From: Kappaphycus alvarezii
Taxonomy: Eukaryota; Rhodophyta; Florideophyceae; Gigartinales; Solieriaceae
DNA: 64,000 bases
Assembly (NCBI GenBank): GCA_002205965.3
Contig: NADL03000691.1
Location: forward strand, 1,116,001-1,180,000
Direction: 5' to 3'
The notes beneath the pieces were generated by a model that was not told where the DNA came from, did no database searches, and saw only the letters and a list, made by a program, of their open reading frames with translations. A program made the translations under genes and the position numbers. Below, one piece after another: positions 33,023 through 42,298 of the stretch; position 1 is the stretch's first letter, and every line of letters starts with the position of its first letter.

Positions 33023-33664
33023 TTAGTTCAGTTTCCTCTGGGGAATGATAATGCGTCCATTATCCCTTACAATACCTTCATCATCTGGTGTGAGGTCCCT
33101 CGGGGTCCCATGCTTTGCTTGAGACTCACGGAACGCATCCATGTCTGGCCATTCGATCTCATCTGTTGGTGGAGCCACTTGGTTGAGGGCTTCCACTATG
33201 CAGCACACTCTCCGTGTGCTGAGATAATTCTTGCGGTAGCCTCGCGTCCATCTCGTTAACATGTCGGCACATACGTTGTCATGCCCAGCTACATGCTCGA
33301 TACAGTATTGGAACCGGGACAGGAATACAGCCCATCTTTGTACCTTGGCAACGACATGACGTCCTAGTGTAGGCTCCAAGGCCAGAGGCGCAAAGACAAA
33401 CAACAGGTTCCTATTATCGGTGAACACGTGCACCGGGATATCATCCAGGAAAATATAGTCTAGCTTATCAAACGTCTTCACGATTGTAAAGCCCTCCTGT
33501 TCATAGGTTGTCCAATTTACCTGAGAGTCTTTAAATGTACCTCCTAAGAATGCCAGTGGCTCATGCTGCTGTTCCCATATTGTTTTATGTAGATTCTCCG
33601 GATCCGTCTGCGTCACCACGCCCGACCAGTGGTTGTTAGATGCATCTGTGCAAACACATATCAC
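33023..33664 (-). pseudogene. RNase H of gypsy C
   Basis: It begins ICVCTDASNNHWSGVVTQ with the first catalytic Asp, has a Glu in TYEQEGFTIVKTFDKLDYI, and the third acidic position in VHVFTDNRNLLFVF. It continues to CIEHVAGHDNVCADMLTRW, the typical end. The reading frame is open for 213 codons. A stop and frame change separate it from the RT at about 33670. Confidence 0.8.
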
Positions 33665-33670
33665 TTTTCC

Positions 33671-34603
33671 TTACTTATGATAAGCTACACGGACTGCATC
33701 GCGCAAGCTGTCTTGTAATCCCTGGAATTCTGCGGCTTCCTCACGGCCCCAAGACAGCGTGTGCAGAGGCAATCCTTTAATGGTACGCTTCTTACGTTTT
33801 CCAGCCTTGGAATAGGCCATTTCAAGCACAGCATTCAGCGGTGCGACACGGCGGTCAAAGTCCGGTATTACAGTTGCCATCCAGCGGCAACAGTGGATAA
33901 ATTCACATAGCTCATCAGCGGATTAAGGGTGGTGCATGTCTTTAAGACCCTCGACGTTGGCAGGGTCCATGGTGAAGCCATCACCACTGACAATGGGTCC
34001 GCACCATCGTATCTCCTTGGCAAAGAGACTGCTCTTTTTGGCAGAGATAAGTGGATTGTTTTCCATACATATCTGGAAACATTGCCGTAGTAGTCGAAGC
34101 GGAGCTGTCTCACTCTTTGCATGGAGGTTGAAATCGTCAATCCACTCCTTCAGATTAGATCGCAAATCCTTGAACAAAGGCTCAACTGACGATTGAAAGT
34201 GAGCGGCAGCGTTTGTGGGACCTGGTACCACCCGGGTCGAAGAGCAGGTGCCATCAGGGCATATAATTCCACATGCAGTGTAGGAGTCCGGATGCAGTGG
34301 TAGTTGCCAATACCAATGTACGAAATCAATAACGGCGAAGCATGTACTACCTGCGAAGTCTTGTACTTCAGAATCGAAGTGTGGCATTGGCCACGCCTGC
34401 TTCAGTGTAGCCGCATTGACGGGTTGTAAATCAATAGCACACCTAAACTTGGCCTTTGAGCCCACCTTGGGCACAAGTAATGGTGCCGCATGCCACTCAG
34501 CTTGTGGGTTAGGTATCCAGGTACCTAACTCGAAAAGCTTCGCTACGTAAGCCTTGAGAAAGGTGCGCTGCGGCGCTGGGTAGCGCTGAGCCTTAACCAT
34601 CAC
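33671..34603 (-). pseudogene. Reverse transcriptase of gypsy C
   Basis: PAPQRTFLKAYVAKLFELG, APLLVPKVGSKAKFRCAIDL, CFAVIDFVHWYWQLPLHPDS and GPTNAAAHFQ are the RT blocks in order. The catalytic pair is in LKEWIDDFNLH (about 34140), with I in place of the more common V/M before DD. Then come KSSLFAKEIRWCGPIVSGDG and the connection to RNase H after a frameshift near 33920. Confidence 0.8.
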
Positions 34604-34670
34604 CGCCGCTCAGCAGGATCGAGCTTGATCCTCATCGGCGGAACAAGGGCTGGGTCGGATTTCCCCAGCC

Positions 34671-35420
34671 TCAGTCGAAAACCGGCTTAAATTCCTCAAC
34701 AAGCCCACTCAATTCCTGCACGCCCTTTTCGTACATGCCATTCTCCTTCGCTTGGGAGACTAGGGCTGCAATGCCTGCATCTATAACCTCCTGATCGTCT
34801 TCCCCCAGGTCAATATACACGTTGGTACCCTGAAGCCCGTCATCGCTCTCAGGTGCACTGCTATGAAACACACCGGGTTGGAGGAGAGAGGCGATTTTCC
34901 AGGCTTGGTTTGGGCGCCGCTTGGCGTCCATCTCCTTTAAAGCATCAGGCACATTGATAATCCCATCGTGCTGGTCGCACGTTGCTGCTAGGATGGCCTT
35001 GATATCACACCCCAGTGATTCCAGCACCGGCCTCCCGATAATGACTTAGTCAGTGTCCGCATTTGCCATCTTCCACGTGATACCGCGGAGCACAAGCTTT
35101 GTGCCGTGCCGTATGCGTAGACTGACGTCCAGAGTCGTTTGCTCTGTACAAACAAGGTCGCTTGCATTGTTATCCGCCGGCTTGGCAGGGTCAGTGGACG
35201 AAATTCCAGAATAAATATGTGGCGGGTACAGTTTGGTCACCTTACAGCTAGGATTCGCCCTTTTGATTTCATCATGAATTACAGCTGGAATAACATTCGT
35301 GTACCCTTGATCGCCAAGTACCACAGTCTCCACTGCACCGTTACAGAAGGAAGCACTGAACAGAGAGGAGTGGGAGTCAATTTCCTTTGCGCAAAAGCGC
35401 CGGACAGACCCATGCTTCAC
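34671..35420 (-). pseudogene. Aspartic protease region of gypsy C
   Basis: The frame starts with FCNGAVETVVLGDQGYTNVI, a retropepsin-like start with D-Q-G. It continues with VLRGITWKMANADTD, then, after an in-frame stop near 35046, VIIGRPVLESLGCDIKAILA, the second conserved block of these proteases. After that comes a spacer toward RT ending LSGLVEEFKPVFD. Confidence 0.65.
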
Positions 35421-36438
35421 ACCGCCTCCGTTTTGCTTTTATCATCCTTTCGCTCCTTCTGCTTGCGGTCTCGGTACTCTTTCCGGAGTCTAATCTTATC
35501 CTCCTTGGATGTAATGAGACAGTCCGAGATGAAATGACACTTATTACAGGCTGGGTTCAAACACGGCGGTAGCTCTGTCCGGCTTGGACTTCTTACAAGG
35601 CTTGACCTTGGCATCATCCACATTGTCAGCTCTATCGTTTCGATCTCGCTGCCTTCTATTGCTCTTGTGTTTACGGGCTTTAGGCCGGCCACAACCCACT
35701 GTAGATGAACTGCTGGAGTCCTCATCATCACTTCCGTGTGACTTCTCGGTCTCCTGTTCCTCTTCGACTCTCCGGGCTTGCGTTGCTAATTCCCACATGA
35801 ACGCGCCGCAGTCTTTCTTTTCGAATCCCTCATCCTTGCTCCATTCCACAATGTTCTTCATTCTATTGCACAGCCTAGCTGGCTTTATGCGCCGAAGAAT
35901 GTGCTTTATTGATATGTGAGGCTTCTGGACCGGTAATTCTTGCAATCCGGCTCCCTCCAGTGCAGGTATGTACCGGTGGTGGAGCGTCTAGACTCGTTCG
36001 TCAGCCTCTTGTATCGCCAAGTCCATCTTGACTTTACGAATGACATTTTCGATCCTCACTAAATCATTACCCTCTGGTTTGAAGCTAGCTCTGTCTTTGA
36101 TACATTTGCGGAGCTGGTCTTCAGTGACCTCGTCAACTGTCTTTGCTGTTATTCATTCCGCTGTAATGAAAATCTTGAGAATGGAGTCATCTATAGAGGC
36201 TTTGTACGATAAAGGGGTAATGGTAACACCTGGCTCTCGATTTCTCTCCTCCAATTGCTTCTCATACAGCTCTCGGCGTTTCTTGAATGCCGTGAAGTGC
36301 TTTCGTGCCACTCCTTCGAGTCTTGGCGCCTCTAAATTGGACAGTATTGTTTGACGAATTGTCTGCTTAGACGAATAGGATTGCTCCCCATCGCGGTTGA
36401 ATCTTGTCAGACTGCGGTCAGATGCGCGCAGTAATTTC
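35421..36438 (-). pseudogene. Gag of gypsy C, fragmented
   Basis: Pieces: LEAPRLEGVARKHFTAFKKR (about 36325), HISIKHILRRIKPARLCNRM (about 35900), a charged spacer with RKHKSNRRQRDRNDRADNVD, and a Cys/His knuckle PCLNPACNKCHFISDCL (about 35555). The start codon is not clear; the frame opens inside the LTR with no ATG. At least three frame changes. Confidence 0.6.
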
Positions 36439-36667
36439 TGATGCAACTCTAGCCTGATTCTGATTCAACAAAGCACACCGATGGCCACTGTAGCTCATAA
36501 GAGTCTCCACCCTCAGAGCTTTGCCTTTACTCAACCCAAATATGTAAGGCCTAGATGATACCAATACGACCTTTCAGGTTGTCTAATTAAAGGCTGATCA
36601 ATAGAGATTCTAATTGATCATGTAGGACTAATATCACTGTCAGTTAGGAGCGCTGTCAGTTGTTACA
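36439..36667 (-). repeat. 5' LTR of gypsy C
   Basis: TGATGCAACTCT...GTTGTTACA on the plus strand. The sequence just inside it (minus strand GAAATTACTGCGCG) does not start with TGG, so a standard tRNA-primed site is not visible. Confidence 0.85.
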
Positions 36668-36840
36668 GTACTATCAGGCTTGGACGTGAGGGTAGCCGCT
36701 GTGAGTGCGTCTGGGAGGCTTCCATGTTGCGCGGAGAATGACGGGTGGTGGAGTTGGAAAAGTGTGAATAGATGTCGACACGCTTCCGCGTACATGAGTA
36801 AACGGGAGTCAGCAGCACCAGTTTCATGTTGGTGTTCCAC
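36668..36840 (-). pseudogene. LINE-like copy H2, upstream part
   Basis: Minus-strand frame EHQHETGAADSRLLMYAEAC and HPSFSAQHGSLPDALTAATL ends at the gypsy C boundary as SKPDS. Removing C and one GTAC copy joins it in frame to TNNILYQTWYESDAKCFW at 31378 and on towards the zinc-finger part of H2. No specific motif is recognised in this short upstream piece. Confidence 0.5.
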
Positions 36841-37566
36841 CTTTATGGCTTAGGGCTAATTTCTTTTGGATGTATCACGTCGATCACGTGCAGTAGAGCC
36901 CGAGAAATGATGGCTATAGCCACCGATGGCTATAGCCACCGATGAGCACCACCAACGCACAACTGAGGCGCTGTTAGATGCATGTGCGAATCGTAGCAGC
37001 GTGACTTGGTCAATGTTTACGGCACTAGTTTTACGGATGTCCCGCCACAGGATCCGACTGTGTCGGTAGCTAACAGCTAACCAGGCGGTCCACGTTCGAC
37101 ACGTGGCAAGAAAGAAAGAAGTTTAATGCATTCAGTATCTACTGGGGACTGCGCACGTCCTAACGATACGGCTAAGATCTAACCGGATGTACCTTAACGG
37201 GGAATATGGCGTTAAATTGGGTTCACTTGATTGGGTTGGTATAATGGGGTTGGTTTACTGCGACTGCTTCGAGGGTCGGGAGTCCTATGGATTTGAATTC
37301 AATTGAAAAAGGTAAAAAGTGGAGTGGGCTGACTGCGATGACCAAGTACATAAGTTAAAGCCTTAGGAAGCTATGCGGTATTCAGTTAGAAAGTAAATGC
37401 ATTCCAAACTACCACAGGAACAAGTGCGTCTTGATCTTTTCATCAATGAGTCCCGAATTCGGAAGTCGTCCTCGGGGATTCGAAGTCTCCGTTACCAGTC
37501 CCCATTTCAGTGGCTATGAACCCCACTCGTCGCGTTCCACTTGTTCCAATATTGCCTTTAAGAGCC
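36841..37566. other. No gene recognised
   Basis: About 725 bp without a convincing frame. Two tandem copies of GATGGCTATAGCCACC (36909-36924 and 36925-36940), each containing the perfect palindrome TGGCTATAGCCA, are the only structure I see. Confidence 0.5.
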
Positions 37567-37600
37567 GGTGAAAATTTTCACCTACTTTAGTAGGTGAAAA
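37567..37600. repeat. Overlapping perfect palindromes at the edge of repeat K
   Basis: GGTGAAAATTTTCACC (37567-37582) is a perfect 16-bp palindrome. TTTTCACCTACT / AGTAGGTGAAAA (37575-37586 and 37589-37600) form a perfect 12-bp inverted repeat around TT. The two share the TTTTCACC arm, so alternative hairpins are possible. Confidence 0.8.
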
Positions 37601-38730
37601 TGCCACTCACTACCGGTTCCTCTGCGGACAACGTAGTATTGACCATTACCCTATGGTAATGGATATGCAGGGCTGCATCGGGGCGGCCTTACGAGTTGGA
37701 GTGGAGCAAATCTCTAACTTCTTTCCCTTTAGCGCGGTACATCTCCTGCAGCCTTGGGCGACCAGCTCCTCACTCGGCTTACATGGGAAAATGTTTGGGT
37801 GCTTTAATGTTTGAAAGATGTGGCTTACTTGTCCGGTTGTCCAGTATGTTGCCGTTTGTGTGAACCGGAGACTCTTAGAGTTTTCGCATTCTGTAATCTA
37901 GATCTGTCTTTCGGCAGTTCTCTTCTCAATCATGAATAAATAGTTAGGGATAAATGCATATTGAACGGATTAGAACATCGAAAATATGTTCTCAGAGGCA
38001 CTAATGCCATGTTGATGGTTCTGCAGCTAATAACGTTTTTTTCAGCAATTTCTTCCTTCCCCTCGCCTGGCCAAAGCTTTTACGCAGGGACCGCCAATCA
38101 ACCTTACTACGCGTCAAAAGGATAGTGAAGATTCTATTGCATACTTATCTGTTTGCAGTAATTGGTGCGCAACGTAATAGTCGCCAGGAAGCCTTTATCG
38201 CGTACTATATTTCCATTTTCTGCAAACGTACGCTACAGTTACTGTTATCTATAATGGAATGGTCGTCACGACTGCCCCTACAGAGCATTCAGAGTGAAAG
38301 CATTGTTCGATCATTAACGGATAGCACACGTTTGTATAAATCTCACGATAAGGGTGTACCGCATTTCTCATCAGCAAAGAATTTTACCATTCTGTCATTC
38401 TTACTCAGCTTTGTAGTGCGCTATGTATTATCTAATAAGTCGCAATTTCAAATATCATAGCGATGATCGGCAAATTACTATCTGCCGCTTACCTGCGTAG
38501 TTGATCTCTGAATACGCTACCCACACTTTCATGCCTTATATCACGCAAAGATTTTCCTTCCGTCGATACTTGACTGTCATATTGTAACATTGCTGTGAAG
38601 CCTTTCAATAATCTACCCTTAGTAACATCCAAATCTGCGCAGCACGTTCCATGATGTTGCAACGACTGATGAAGGGACCGAGCGGCGTACCATACACCAA
38701 TCATACTCAGAGATTCGAAGCCTCTTGGCA
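37601..38730 (+). repeat. Dispersed repeat K, copy 2
   Basis: The first 690 bp correspond to 1-678. The segment 38500-38690 corresponds to the two halves flanking H1 at 7855-7934 and 9212-9316. A frame at 38125-38460 encodes the QEAFIAYYISIFCK pattern also seen in copy 1. On the minus strand, LQHHGTCCADLDVTKGRLLK is shared with 9316-9255. This looks like an old element, possibly with two coding parts on opposite strands. I cannot classify it. Confidence 0.5.
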
Positions 38731-38991
38731 TCGTCATGCATTCAACCTGTCACAGCGAACTCCTAATGTATTATCCTATCGGCTGCTTTCGACAATAATA
38801 TTCTCCATTGATCCATCTAGATGTTTTTCCCGTACTGAACTTGACCTGAATGATTCAATTGTCTTATAGCGTCTACGTGGATATCACTGCCAAGCTATCA
38901 TTGCGGTACAGTATGGTCCCCCAAATCAACCTGACCCGGGTTGACATTGTCACATCAAAGAACCATCATATCTTTACCGATATTCACACCA

Positions 38992-39528
38992 CTAAATCGC
39001 CGGTTGAATCACAGGACAAATAGCGAACGGGGTACGTGGGCAGAATCGATCACACCGACCAGGAAATCTTTGAAACCACCCTATAGTGGTAGTGGCCGTC
39101 GCCGGACAACTGCTACCTGCAATACAGCGACGGCGGCAAGTCACCTCCGAAGTAATGCACCGACGCACACAATTATCTCGAACAAAAGTCTCGGAGATAC
39201 GGCCCACCCGTGTGCACTTACAAATCCTCGAGCTCCTTGCCTCATCAGTCTCGGCCAGGCAAGAGCAAGCGAAGTCACACTTGCGACGGTGCCTGGAGCA
39301 GAGACGGGAGCAGGTGAGGGCGTTTGGGGAGGTGTCGTTTTGAGTGGTCCAGACGGCACGAAGAGAGTAGCTTATAGCACAGGGTGGAGAGCGGGAGCAG
39401 CAGGCGGCCGTGTTTGGGCTTGGCTCGCAACGGTCTGCGACACCGGTACGGGCTACGATGCGAACTGTGTCCTGAAGGGCGAGAATGGAAGGGAGCAGGA
39501 GGAGGAGGAGAAGCGTGAAGCGAGACAT
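38992..39528 (-). CDS. Possible secreted cysteine-rich protein
   Basis: 178 residues from the ATG at 39528. The start, MSRFTLLLLLLLPSILALQ, has the n-region, Leu-rich core and polar end of a signal peptide. The remaining part has 19 cysteines, including CC near residue 44, CSRLC, CDFACSC and CVRRC, an N-D-T glycosylation sequon near residue 65, and many Arg; no further membrane segment. There is no family I recognise. Caution: the Leu run is encoded by a CTC repeat, and the opposite strand also stays open over this GC-rich stretch, so it could be chance. The gene stands alone between repeat K and element B. An 18-bp tandem repeat lies about 220 bp upstream of the start. Confidence 0.4.
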   Translation of the reverse strand: MSRFTLLLLLLLPSILALQDTVRIVARTGVADRCEPSPNTAACCSRSPPCAISYSLRAVWTTQNDTSPNALTCSRLCSRHRRKCDFACSCLAETDEARSSRICKCTRVGRISETFVRDNCVRRCITSEVTCRRRCIAGSSCPATATTTIGWFQRFPGRCDRFCPRTPFAICPVIQPAI

Positions 39529-40255
39529 AATTTTGTCGCAGGTGTAATGTCGGTTAGAGATGGACCGAGAAGTAGAGTGAGGTGATGATTTCGATGGATC
39601 CTACCTCGTTTTGCCTCACGGAATTTCTGGGGTTTTATAGCATTAAGTTCCACTTCGTCCTCAGAATCTGACGCCATCTTCTCCTTTCTGTATATTATCT
39701 CCAAATATATTTAGATCTAGTTCCATTTTGATACAAAAAATGTATCCAAAACTTGATATGTATCCAAAACTTGATATGTATCAAAAACAAAGCTAGTATG
39801 GTCTCCTACCAACAAATTTGGAGTGCAATATGTTCATTCTAAGCGATTTGATTTGGATGGAATCATATATGGGCGGTGACAAAAGCATTGGTAGCACGAA
39901 TAGCCTTTCTGACAAACCCCTCCGGTCCTCAGCCTTCCGAGCTCCCACAACAAACACCCCCGCCCTATTTCCTCGAATAGACAGTACTTGACAATTTTGA
40001 TAGTCCATCACAACCAGAATCGGTACCAAACGAGAGGCATGATAGAAATCAGATGATAGATCTCGCTGCACTATCAAAAGTGATTGAAGCAGCAACAGTA
40101 CACAGGTATGCGGAATGGATACATGGAACTTTATTACAGTAACCGCGCAAAAAGAGCCATATCTTCAATGGAAAGGGAGACTATGCTTTGAAAAGGGGTT
40201 TGGGTGCGGCAGGAACAAGGCTCAAGTCAGTTTCCTGTGTAAATGGAGGGTTAAT
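39529..40255. other. Mostly no gene; tandem repeat and a possible short exon
   Basis: On the minus strand a short frame from about 39675 reads MASDSEDEVELNAIKPQKFR and EAKR before GTAGG, which could be a donor site, but nothing proves it is an exon. The rest shows no recognisable domain. Confidence 0.35.
39749..39790. repeat. 18-bp tandem repeat
   Basis: ATGTATCCAAAACTTGAT occurs twice, followed by a third partial copy ATGTATCAAAAAC. It lies upstream of the possible Cys-rich gene. Confidence 0.75.
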
Positions 40256-40545
40256 TTACTGTGGTAGGTATGTGGGCTGGTATCCAGTAAATTTGTACCG
40301 GAGCGTAGATATCGCATCATTGTCAAGCCAATTGCGAAACCGTACAATGCGTCGAGTCAGTTTCCTTGCAGCGACGTGGTTCAGGTTAATAGTCCGTTTC
40401 ATCCGGTGTTTCTTTTCGAGCATCAATTCGTGCTGAAACTTAAGCCTGAAATAGCGAACCGTGCCTCTCAAGCGCGACTCTAGCAACGGCTAGGCACTGA
40501 GGCTGCACTTTCAAGGTTTCGATTTCTTCCTCCGTAGCTTTGTCA
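40256..40545 (-). pseudogene. Unknown basic protein fragment in two frames
   Basis: From an ATG near 40562 the minus strand reads MLNNVDKATEEEIETLKVQP and CLAVARVALERHGSLFQA to a stop. A second frame overlapping it continues with LKFQHELMLEKKHRMKRTIN and NHVAARKLTRRIVRFRNWL, ending LRYKFTGYQPTYLPQ. Both halves have a protein-like composition and meet near 40447. This could be one exon broken by a small indel, or two exons, since two TTTCAG sequences lie at the junction. I do not recognise the family. Confidence 0.3.
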
Positions 40546-40827
40546 ACATTATTTAGCATATCTTGGACTGTCCAACATCAATCACAAACTGCTGCCCCTA
40601 CCCCTAAGCTCTTACTTTGATTGTGTTCTCAACTGTCCATTGGCATGGATAGTACTGCCGAGTGATTCGCTTTCTCTGTTAAAGCGTGAGGGGCTCCATC
40701 ACATGCAAGTTTCAGAGGGGAGGACGATGTACAGTACAAATATCGAAAATTCTCTGGGTCTCGAAGCCCGTTGTCATTGCAGCGATAGACTGCGAGGAGG
40801 AAGCGAGTTATGAGGGTGAAAGGGGTG

Positions 40828-42265
40828 TGATAGGGGTAAATCGGCGGGGGAGGAGATCCTCAGAACCAATTACCCTGAGAAGGAGGTGTTGCGAGCGACA
40901 AAAGTGCTGCCGTGGTATTGTTGAACGAACAAAAGGGAGTGTATATAGAAGAGAGTTGAGAAAGCTACAAGCAAGTATAAAAGGGGCAGGGTCTACCACT
41001 GACGCTCTGCGACCAGCGTAAGAAAACGTTTTCTTGGGTCTGAAGTTGACTCTCAACTTCCTACTACTCGGGACTTAGCTTGAAGTTGTCTGCCAACTTG
41101 CTTGACCTCTCCATGAGGAAGCAGTTTACTCAGCTTATATAGACTTTTGGCTACCCCTAAAGTCCGAACAAAACTACAGAAGATACTAAGAAATGCATAA
41201 AAATACTTTGTGTGGACAATATACTCTAAGCAAAAGATACTTAAGAAACTAACAATTAATTTGGTCCTCTTATTTCCCATTCTCTAAATCAGATCCAAAC
41301 AACTCCTCTAAAATACCATGCTGTCCAAGCAGTCCCCACAAATATCTGCGAATGGCTCACAACTCTCTATTTCCCCCTGGGAGATATCTAGACTACTAAA
41401 GATATCTCCATCCGGTTCCATCGTGGCACAACTTGATCCATACTCTCTATTCCAGGCCCCACCGGTCCAACACTTTCCATGCCCCCTGTTGCCTCATCTT
41501 CCTCATCCTCCTCCTCCTCCTCATACACTAGCTCAGGGGCTAACCATTCCTCGAAGGACTCCCCGCTCTCCTCCTCGACCTTCTCAGCCTCTCCCGGACT
41601 TACCTCCCTCGCTTCTTCTTCTATGAAGAGGCGGCGCACGAACCGATGATTTGCTTCTTTGTTTGCCGCCGGATGTAGTCGTCGGCATCGGTTGGCCCGT
41701 AGGCGGCGAGACGAAGGCCATTGATGGAACGGGAAGGGCGGTTTTTGGAAATAGGGACAGAGGGGCGAAGGTTGCTCATTGTGATAGAAGTTGGGGAACA
41801 GGAGGCAATGTGGGTGCTTTGGGTGTGTGGGGGAGAGGGGTGATGAGTAAAATGATCGGGGGCATTTGGAACTTAGAATAAAGGGGTTTAAATAGGCTCC
41901 CGGGGCAGGTTCTATAGATTAGGAATAGGTAAAATAAATCTGCAAGGGATTTTGCAATAGTGCATTTGCGCCCTTCTTCTCAAAAAAAGGCGAATTTGGA
42001 GGAGGAGGTAAGCTAAAAGGGAAAAGGGACTTGATTCGGGGTCGATTCAGAGGGTTAAATACAGTATAAAAATATCTAGATAAAATGGAAGTAAATTTGG
42101 AAATGACGGTTGGAGAAGTTAGGGGCGGGATCGTTGTAGGTTGCTGGATTACACGAGGGGAGGACCATTTCCTGTCTTACGTGAAGGGAGGACCATTTCC
42201 TGTATTACGTGAAGGGAGGACCATTTCCTGTATTAAATGAGGGGAGGACCATTTTTTGTATTACA
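40828..42265 (-). repeat. 3' LTR of element B
   Basis: Plus-strand limits TGATAGGGG...TATTACA. The adjoining minus-strand tract GAGAAAGGGGGCG (42278-42266) is a good polypurine primer. At the U3 terminus, four units of about 29 bp containing GGAGGACCATTT lie at 42155-42265. The TATA box (CTTATATAGAC on the plus strand) is near 41137. Confidence 0.9.
41270..41865 (-). pseudogene. U3-encoded acidic protein in the 3' LTR of B
   Basis: The start codon at 41865 is an ATG, but an extra C shifts the frame compared with the 5' LTR copy. The interior reads in pieces, with the acidic frame EEEAREVSPGEAEKVEEESG and MESVGPVGPGIESMDQVVP (41639-41388). A one-base shift later the end reads SLDISQGEIESCEPFADICG and DC (about 41390-41320), then a frame to LFGSDLENGK and TAA at 41272-41270. 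This shows the same protein as in LTR1 and LTR2, diverged in sequence. Confidence 0.5.
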
Positions 42266-42298
42266 CGCCCCCTTTCTCAAGGCGAACGTCCCGGGTCG

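Larger units (their letters stand above)
31379..36667 (-). mobile_element. Gypsy element C (complete, decayed)
   Basis: Direct repeats of 229 bp (31379-31607 and 36439-36667) flank gag, protease, RT, RNase H, integrase and a chromodomain-like tail on the minus strand. The target copies are GTAC (31375-31378 and 36668-36671). The two LTRs differ at only a few positions, so the insertion is fairly young, yet the frames contain several shifts and stops. The protease D-Q-G, the GRPVLESLG block and the PRPLG...HFDYLYM integrase signature place it in a clade I know mainly from oomycetes. Confidence 0.88.

Noticed and set aside
38941-39585. Plus-strand open frame of 214 codons over the Cys-rich candidate
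   Set aside because: It has low-complexity Arg/Gly/Glu-rich composition and no signal or domain; the minus strand gives a more protein-like product.
41318-41626. Plus-strand Pro-rich frame in the B LTR
   Set aside because: Antisense to the acidic U3 protein, and without conserved motifs.
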